DNA from: Candidatus Woesearchaeota archaeon
GTDB taxonomy: Archaea; Nanobdellota; Nanobdellia; Woesearchaeales; JACQNA01
Direction: 5' to 3'
Assembly: GCA_016203335.1 (NCBI GenBank)
Contig: JACQNA010000090.1
Location: 1 to 5,551 of the forward strand
Length of the DNA stretch: 5,551 nucleotides
Shown: positions 1 to 3,585 of the stretch, piece after piece
Numbering within the stretch: position 1 is the first letter of the stretch
Layout of the letters: every line of letters begins with the position of its first letter
Notes under the pieces: generated by a model
What the model was told of the DNA's origin: nothing
The model's input: only the letters and a program-made list of their open reading frames with translations
Database searches by the model: none
Program-made: the position numbers and the translations under genes

Positions 1-140
1 CACGCCGCCATGGCGCAGATGGAGCGGGGGACGCCCCATCCGGGGTGCTCCATAGCGAGCGGAGCGAGCGTCGCCGGTTTCGGCTATGCCGAACACCGCC
101 GAACGAGCGTAGCGAGTTCGTGCGCCATGATGGCGGCGTG
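1..140. repeat. GC-rich palindromic element A
   Basis: The ends form an inverted repeat: bases 1-17 pair with 121-140, apart from a three-base bulge near 127-129. Inside lie further hairpins: ATGGAGC (19-25) with GCTCCAT (47-53), enclosing CCCC (34-37) with GGGG (42-45), and CGAAC (100-104) with GTTCG (116-120). A 20-base core at 26-45 matches 17 of 20 bases in element B at 1017-1036. No convincing protein is encoded. It may be a non-autonomous mobile palindrome (MITE-like), a structured leader RNA for a gene to the left, or a terminator-like structure. The left boundary is uncertain because it coincides with the window edge. Confidence 0.6.
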
Positions 141-146
141 CGGGAA

Positions 147-156
147 CATATAAACA
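147..156 (-). promoter_or_regulatory. possible TATA box reading leftward
   Basis: On the minus strand this reads TGTTTATATG, close to the archaeal TATA consensus. A start about 27 nt downstream would fall near 124, at the inner edge of element A, so any transcript would begin with that folded GC-rich sequence. It lies about 35 nt past the stop of the cis-prenyltransferase gene and would drive a gene outside the window. AT-rich matches of this length arise by chance, so support is modest. Confidence 0.3.
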
Positions 157-189
157 GGATAGTCCCTATCATTGTCCATATTACTATTT

Positions 190-897
190 CTATTGCCCGT
201 ACTGCTCCACTGCCTTCCTGAAGTCATCCGCAGTGAACTCCGGCCAGAGCTTGCCTGTGCAGACCATGGTGGCATTTTTGGAGTCCCAGAGCAGGAGCCC
301 CGCTGTCCGCTTCTTTCTGCCGGTGGTGATGATAATGTCCGGCGGCAGGAAATAGGATGCATAGATGTTCTCCTTCACCAGCTCAGCGTCAATCGCCTCC
401 ACGTCAATCTTCTCTGCCCTGATCTTCCGCGCAATCAGCCTGCAGGCATCCACAATCTCCTCCTGGCCGTCGTACTGCACGCAGAAATTGAGGAAGAATC
501 GGTCATATCCCTTGGTCTGCTCAATCACTGCTCTCACCGGCTCAATCGCGCTGCCGGGCAGGTCATACCATTTTCCCAGGACTGAGACCTTCATCTGGCT
601 GCTGTGCACCAGGGGAGCGCTGCTCAGCTCGGTGAAGAACTCCTTCATGGCATCAATCTGGAGCATCGCCTCATCGCTCAGCGTTTTCCGCTGGGGGCTG
701 ATCAGGAATGTCAGGATCGGGATGTCCAGCGCAACCTGGCAGGCAATGATCTCCATCAGGCGCCGGTATTTTTTCCGCAGCGCATCCGGCAGCTCCACCT
801 TGCTCAGCCGCGCCCATTCCGGGGTGCCGAAGATAGTAACTGCTACATGTCGCGGCTTCTTCAGCTGCTTCCCCAGGATCCCTCCCAGCAAGCCCAT
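190..897 (-). CDS. cis-prenyltransferase (UppS-like) homologue lacking the catalytic Asp
   Basis: The 235-residue product aligns along the whole undecaprenyl diphosphate synthase family: motif I region HVAV at 17-20 with W28, the segment VSVLGKWYDLP at 104-114, the LNFCVQYDGQEEIVDA stretch at 136-151 (canonical LN.A.nYGGR.Ei.dA), PDIII at 186-190, LLLW at 201-204 and LWPEF at 217-221. Family members condense isopentenyl diphosphate into long cis-polyprenyl carriers for glycosylation. Key positions are changed: the Asp of the D-G-N motif is F23, Asn is T25, the Arg before the Trp is E27, the FGH..G phosphate loop is not visible, and RTSGE.R.S reads ITTGRKKRTAG (190-200). It may therefore be a non-catalytic partner subunit, as NgBR/Nus1 is in eukaryotes; this is inference. 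An upstream in-frame ATG at 954 exists, but 897 is preferred: it lies about 28 nt from the TATA box (leaderless) and places the conserved region near the N-terminus as usual. Confidence 0.85.
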   Translation of the reverse strand: MGLLGGILGKQLKKPRHVAVTIFGTPEWARLSKVELPDALRKKYRRLMEIIACQVALDIPILTFLISPQRKTLSDEAMLQIDAMKEFFTELSSAPLVHSSQMKVSVLGKWYDLPGSAIEPVRAVIEQTKGYDRFFLNFCVQYDGQEEIVDACRLIARKIRAEKIDVEAIDAELVKENIYASYFLPPDIIITTGRKKRTAGLLLWDSKNATMVCTGKLWPEFTADDFRKAVEQYGQ

Positions 898-920
898 ATC
901 TACTTCTGAATGATGAAGAG

Positions 921-930
921 TTATATAAAG
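921..930 (-). promoter_or_regulatory. TATA box of the cis-prenyltransferase gene
   Basis: The minus strand reads CTTTATATAA, a strong archaeal TATA box. Its centre lies about 28 nt upstream of the ATG at 897, so transcription would start at or next to the start codon and the mRNA would be leaderless. This decides the start site in favour of 897 over 954, because the 954 ATG lies upstream of the box. Confidence 0.7.
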
Positions 931-965
931 ATTTGCAGGAGAGATGAGCGGCACTGTAAAAAATA

Positions 966-1087
966 AGGGGTAGCACCATCTTGCGAGCGGTGAAGCGGCT
1001 GCGAGAACATAGCGGAGGGGGACGTCCCTTACGGGGAGGCGCCGCTCTCCCTATTGCATCAGCATGGAGCGAGCCGGTGCTACCCCT
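966..1087. repeat. GC-rich palindromic element B
   Basis: A perfect 12-bp inverted repeat, AGGGGTAGCACC (966-977) and GGTGCTACCCCT (1076-1087), bounds about 122 bp. An inner partial stem pairs ATAGCGGAG (1009-1017) with CTCCCTAT (about 1047-1054), and GGGACGTCCC (1019-1028) is itself palindromic. The core at 1017-1036 matches element A at 26-45 in 17 of 20 bases, although the terminal repeats differ. It occupies much of the divergent intergenic region between the two TATA boxes. A mobile palindrome or a structured RNA are both possible; no coding content is supported. Confidence 0.6.
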
Positions 1088-1129
1088 GAGTGCAGCGAGA
1101 TTTTCTCCAGAGCCGAGATGAGCACAACA

Positions 1130-1137
1130 TTTATTAA
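1130..1137 (+). promoter_or_regulatory. TATA box of the pilin-cohesin operon
   Basis: TTTATTAA is centred about 26 nt upstream of the ATG at 1160, so the first transcribed base would be close to the start codon and translation leaderless. It argues against the longer reading frame from 1064, whose start lies inside palindromic element B. Confidence 0.6.
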
Positions 1138-1159
1138 TGCCACCTACCTGTTCTTTCCC

Positions 1160-1741
1160 ATGTTTTCCGGAAAAAGAGGTGCTTCTGCACAGGTTTCTAT
1201 GGAGTACGTGATGATTTTCGCCTTTATCCTGCTGATCATCATCCCGACCGCCTATGTCTTCCGCGATTACATCAGGGAATCAACAGACAGCATCACCATC
1301 AACAAGATCGGCAGGATTGCCCGCGCCATTGCAGACACCGGCAGGGAGGCCTATTTCACCGGCCCGCCGTTCAAGTCCGTGATAACTATTGAGTTCCCCG
1401 AGCAGATTGGCAGCATGTACGTCCTGGACAGCAGGGAAAGCCAGTCGCCGGAATACTTCCTCATGTTCAATGTCCTAACTGCCACGGGCACGCAAACGCT
1501 GTTCTTTGAGTCCGATGTGCCGATCCAGTGCTATACCTCTGCCTCTAATCTCTGCTTGGAGGATACAACATTGCACGAGCAGTGCAGGGTGCCCGGCTTC
1601 CATTGCTCTGCCTTTGAGGCGCGCGACTATTCGCCAGGGCTCAAGCGCATGAAGATAGAGGCAAACGCCAACTGCAGATTCAGCGAGCAGGTCACTGCCA
1701 CCTGCGTCCGGCTGGACGAGATCTCTGATGAGCTCACCTAA
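1160..1741 (+). CDS. class III signal peptide (type IV pilin-like) protein
   Basis: The 193-residue product begins with a short basic leader (MFSGKRGASA) followed by QVSMEYVMIFAFILLIII at 11-28. This is the archaeal type IV pilin signature: Gln at +1, Ser +3, Glu +5, then a hydrophobic helix. A prepilin peptidase (FlaK/EppA/PibD class) would be expected to cut at A10/Q11, and the helix would anchor the protein in the membrane or pack it in a pilus core. The remaining domain is predicted extracellular and has six cysteines (124, 132, 142, 149, 172, 182), enough for three disulfides; I recognise no named family there. An ATG at 1064 would add 32 residues in frame, but the TATA box at 1130-1137 and the usual short pre-peptide favour 1160. 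The 3' end overlaps the next gene by 14 nt, so the two are probably cotranscribed and translationally coupled. It may be a minor pilin or an anchored surface protein. Confidence 0.8.
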   Translation: MFSGKRGASAQVSMEYVMIFAFILLIIIPTAYVFRDYIRESTDSITINKIGRIARAIADTGREAYFTGPPFKSVITIEFPEQIGSMYVLDSRESQSPEYFLMFNVLTATGTQTLFFESDVPIQCYTSASNLCLEDTTLHEQCRVPGFHCSAFEARDYSPGLKRMKIEANANCRFSEQVTATCVRLDEISDELT

Positions 1742-2678
1742 ATCCCAGGTTTCCATGGAGCTGGTGCTCATATTTGCATTCATCCTGACAGTCTTCATCG
1801 TGCTGATGGGAGCCCTGAGCACCCAGTTCAGCGAGCTGAACCAGGAGAAGGACCAGGCGGCGCTCGACACCCTTGCCCAGGTGATTAGGAACGAGGTATT
1901 CCTCGCTACCCAAGTCTCCAACAACTACATCAGGAAATTTGAGCTGCCCTCGCGGGTAAACGGCAGGCAGTACACCCTTGCTATCGAGGATGGCGATCTC
2001 CTCACTATCCAGAACGAGGACAGCCTCCTTTCCACCATCCTGCTGCCTGTTATCGTCAAGGGCGGCTTTATCGGCGAGATTGAGCAGGGGCAGACCGAGC
2101 ACTGCATCACCAAGAGCCAGTTTGACGGCATCCGGATCAGCAAGAACCAGGCAAGTATCGAGCCGAATCTCACCGACAGTGATGCTGACGGGATGCTGGA
2201 CATTGCTGCCGGAGAGAAGTTCTGGGTGTATGTCCGGGTGAACTGCTTGGAGAATGTCAAGGCAGTTCAGTATATCCTGCAGTTTGATGCTGATACGCTC
2301 ACCTTTCTCAGCGACCAGACGCTGTACCAGAAGGACAGCCTGGGCCAGTTCGTCTTCACCACGGAAAATCCCTTTTTCATCAGCGAGTTCGACGGCATCA
2401 CCGGCAGGGCCGGAACCTCACCCCAGTTCTGGGATCCGGGGCAGGGAGTGCTCGGCTTTATCTTCATCGCAAAAGAATCAAGCAGCGGCTCTGGAAATCT
2501 TGCCCGGCTCCAGTTCCTCGCCAAGGAGGCAGGGCAGGCGAAGATCGCCTTCCATCCGCAGTATGAGGACAAGAATCTGGTGCTGCTCGACAAGAGGACA
2601 GGGAAGGAAACCAAAAAGGGGCTGCCACCCTCAAAGATCGGGGCGGAGATAATGGTACAGACTCCGGGAGAGTCATAA
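1728..2678 (+). CDS. pilin-like protein with C-terminal cohesin-type domain
   Basis: The 316-residue product starts with a class III signal peptide, MSSPKS then QVSMELVLIFAFILTVFIV (7-25), so cleavage is expected at S6/Q7. After the helix comes a pilin-like region to about 125. A D-rich loop (DSDADGMLD, 150-158) leads into a domain at about 160-313 with cohesin (PF00963-type) features: AGEKFWVYVRVNCLENVKAV (161-180), then YILQFDADTLTFL (182-194, the usual 'YDP..L' strand), and near the end GSGNLARLQFLAKEAGQAKI (254-273), the characteristic 'G.La.l.F.v...G...i' strands. Cohesins are extracellular beta-sandwiches that bind dockerins. A dockerin protein is encoded downstream at 3586, so this is probably its anchored receptor, placed on a membrane or pilus scaffold; the pairing is inferred. 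One N-glycosylation sequon is visible (NLT, 147-149). Its start lies inside the previous gene; the short pre-peptide supports ATG 1728. The gene ends 8 nt before the converging toxin remnant. Confidence 0.8.
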   Translation: MSSPKSQVSMELVLIFAFILTVFIVLMGALSTQFSELNQEKDQAALDTLAQVIRNEVFLATQVSNNYIRKFELPSRVNGRQYTLAIEDGDLLTIQNEDSLLSTILLPVIVKGGFIGEIEQGQTEHCITKSQFDGIRISKNQASIEPNLTDSDADGMLDIAAGEKFWVYVRVNCLENVKAVQYILQFDADTLTFLSDQTLYQKDSLGQFVFTTENPFFISEFDGITGRAGTSPQFWDPGQGVLGFIFIAKESSSGSGNLARLQFLAKEAGQAKIAFHPQYEDKNLVLLDKRTGKETKKGLPPSKIGAEIMVQTPGES

Positions 2679-2686
2679 TACTGATA

Positions 2687-3188
2687 TTACCTCATAAGCT
2701 CTAAAAACTTCTTTGCAGTGAGTATCTTAATGCCCTTAAATTCTTGTAATTCCAGCAAATCCGGATCTCCGGTAACAACGTAATCCGCTTTGCCATCAAA
2801 AGCGCACGCAATAATCTTGTTGTCTTTTTTGTCCCTTACTACGTCAAGAACCCCGCTCTAAGGGCGGGGGTTCTTGAGCGTACTCGGAAATCGCCTTCTT
2901 GCTTCAAGTTGAAGCATGGAGTGTGCGATTGGCGATTTCCGATACATCAAACGTGCTGGTTACTTCAACAATATGGCAATACATAAGGAGGATATCAACC
3001 AGCTCTTGTATGTTTTCCTCTGAAAAATGAAATTTATTCCTTAATCTGTCCACGACCTCATCTATTATTTCAGCAGATATAACCCCCAGGTATTCTCCAA
3101 GAATTCCTCTCTTCACGGCTTCGTGTGGAGCTCCTTTCCAGAACACAGATGAAATGATGATATTGGTGTCCAGTACAGCCCTAATCAT
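2687..3188 (-). pseudogene. vapC: VapC-type PIN toxin gene split by a 103-bp insertion
   Basis: The 5' part (2946-3188) encodes a PIN domain: MIRAVLDTN with catalytic D7, and SAEIIDE with E44. After FDV (80-82) the frame runs into the insertion and ends at TGA 2904-2906 after a foreign SEIANRTLHAST tail, giving a 94-residue product. The missing half is intact beyond the insertion (2687-2839): VRDKKDNKIIACAFDG, then ADYVVTGDPDLLEL, ending at TAA 2687-2689. Removing 103 bp restores a continuous 132-residue protein, the usual length for this PIN family (TIGR00305/COG1569-like), with the remaining acidic residues D88 and D107. PIN toxins are Mg-dependent ribonucleases, so the truncated form lacks two of four catalytic acids and is probably inactive. 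The start ATG overlaps the antitoxin stop by 8 nt. The 3' half shows no stops, so the insertion looks recent. Confidence 0.85.
2843..2945 (-). mobile_element. 103-bp IS200/IS605 (ISDra2-type) non-autonomous element (PATE)
   Basis: On the minus strand the element directly follows TTGAT (2950-2946) and ends in TTGAC (2847-2843). These are the known target and right-end cleavage pentamers of ISDra2-type Y1 transposases, which make no target duplication. Two hairpins lie inside. Near the right end, TCAAGAACCCCCGC pairs with GCGGGGTTCTTGA with one bulged base around a CCTTAGA loop, typical of IS605-family right ends. Towards the left end, a perfect 12-bp pair TCGGAAATCGCC / GGCGATTTCCGA encloses GCTTCAA-C-TTGAAGC. 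It carries no transposase gene, so it would need TnpA from elsewhere. Boundaries were set by the exact restoration of the toxin reading frame; a GTA repeat at both ends leaves a 3-bp ambiguity, settled by the pentamers. The alternative of a chance terminator hairpin does not explain the repaired gene. Confidence 0.8.
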
Positions 3189-3429
3189 CTTCGAGCACGT
3201 CTTTCTCTGTTATGCCTTTTCTTTTGGCGAACTCTCTGCCAAAGGCGGCGAGCCGTTCAAAATCTTTTATTGTAGGCAAGGACATTCTCTTCAATATTAT
3301 CGTGTCCCCCCTGCCGTACACAGCGAACTTCGTTCCGGATCCTATTTTCATCTGTTCCCGTATTGCCTGCGGAATAACCACCTGCCCTTTTGGCGAGGCT
3401 GTGGTCATTTGTACGTGGTTTTCATGCAT
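3181..3429 (-). CDS. vapB: AbrB/MazE-type antitoxin (VapB)
   Basis: The 82-residue product has the swapped-hairpin AbrB fold signature: KGQVVIPQAIREQMKIGSGT at 14-33 (canonical KGQvviP..iRe.l.i..G), then strand DTIILKR at 42-48. The C-terminal part (about 53-82, rich in K, E and D) would be the toxin-binding tail. Such antitoxins dimerise, bind their own promoter and mask the partner PIN ribonuclease. The start at 3429 is supported by GGTGAT just upstream; an internal ATG at 3408 is the alternative. It overlaps the toxin ATG by 8 nt (ATGATTAG), the usual antitoxin-first order. The partner toxin is interrupted, so this may now be an orphan antitoxin. The surrounding sequence is clearly more AT-rich than the genes on both sides, suggesting acquisition as a cassette. 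Confidence 0.85.
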   Translation of the reverse strand: MHENHVQMTTASPKGQVVIPQAIREQMKIGSGTKFAVYGRGDTIILKRMSLPTIKDFERLAAFGREFAKRKGITEKDVLEDD

Positions 3430-3432
3430 AGT

Positions 3433-3438
3433 ATCACC
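3433..3438 (-). promoter_or_regulatory. Shine-Dalgarno site of the antitoxin gene
   Basis: The minus strand reads GGTGAT three bases before the ATG at 3429. It is complementary to the archaeal 16S rRNA 3' end (AUCACC). It is the only clear ribosome binding site in the window; other genes here appear leaderless, very short-leadered or coupled. Confidence 0.6.
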
Positions 3439-3464
3439 AATAGTAAGATTGTTTTACTTTCGTA

Positions 3465-3472
3465 CTTAAATA
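3465..3472 (-). promoter_or_regulatory. TATA box of the vapBC cassette
   Basis: The minus strand reads TATTTAAG. A start about 27 nt downstream falls near 3441, just ahead of the GGTGAT site, giving a leader of about 12 nt. The promoter probably overlaps the autoregulatory binding site of the antitoxin, as is usual for such pairs, but no operator palindrome is obvious. Confidence 0.5.
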
Positions 3473-3542
3473 CTTTGTGGTGGTGCGCCCAGCCACAGCG
3501 GAACGGGTTGCGTTTTCTGCACCGGGCAAGCAAAAACCGAAA

Positions 3543-3552
3543 CATATATATA
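3543..3552 (+). promoter_or_regulatory. TATA box of the dockerin-propeller gene
   Basis: CATATATATA is centred about 39 nt upstream of the ATG at 3586. Transcription would start near 3574, leaving a leader of about 12 nt without a clear ribosome binding site. The promoter is divergent from that of vapBC; a GC-rich block (3481-3530, 33 of 50 bases G or C) separates them. Confidence 0.6.
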
Positions 3553-3585
3553 CCCTTTGATGGAGAAGACAATACGGTAAAAAAG

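Noticed and set aside
898..954. Longer N-terminus for the cis-prenyltransferase from ATG 954
   Set aside because: The codons upstream of 897 overlap the TATA box, and the added residues match nothing in the family.
1064..1159. Longer N-terminus for the first pilin gene starting at ATG 1064
   Set aside because: That start lies inside palindromic element B and upstream of the TATA box, and would put 42 residues before the cleavage site, unlike normal class III signal peptides.
2846..2879. Intrinsic terminator for the cohesin operon
   Set aside because: The hairpin is not followed by a T run in the plus direction and is accounted for as the right-end hairpin of the IS605-type element.
2843..2945. 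RNA intron in vapC that could be spliced out by a bulge-helix-bulge endonuclease
   Set aside because: The hairpins fold within the insert rather than pairing exon with intron, and the TTGAT/TTGAC ends explain it fully as a transposition product.
2677..3474. AATACT direct repeat at both edges of the vapBC cassette as a target duplication
   Set aside because: Only six AT-rich bases match and the edges are defined only by composition, so chance is the simpler explanation.
3481..3530. tRNA or small RNA gene in the GC-rich block between the divergent promoters
   Set aside because: No cloverleaf or conserved T-loop sequence is visible; only short pairings such as GGTGC/GCACC occur.
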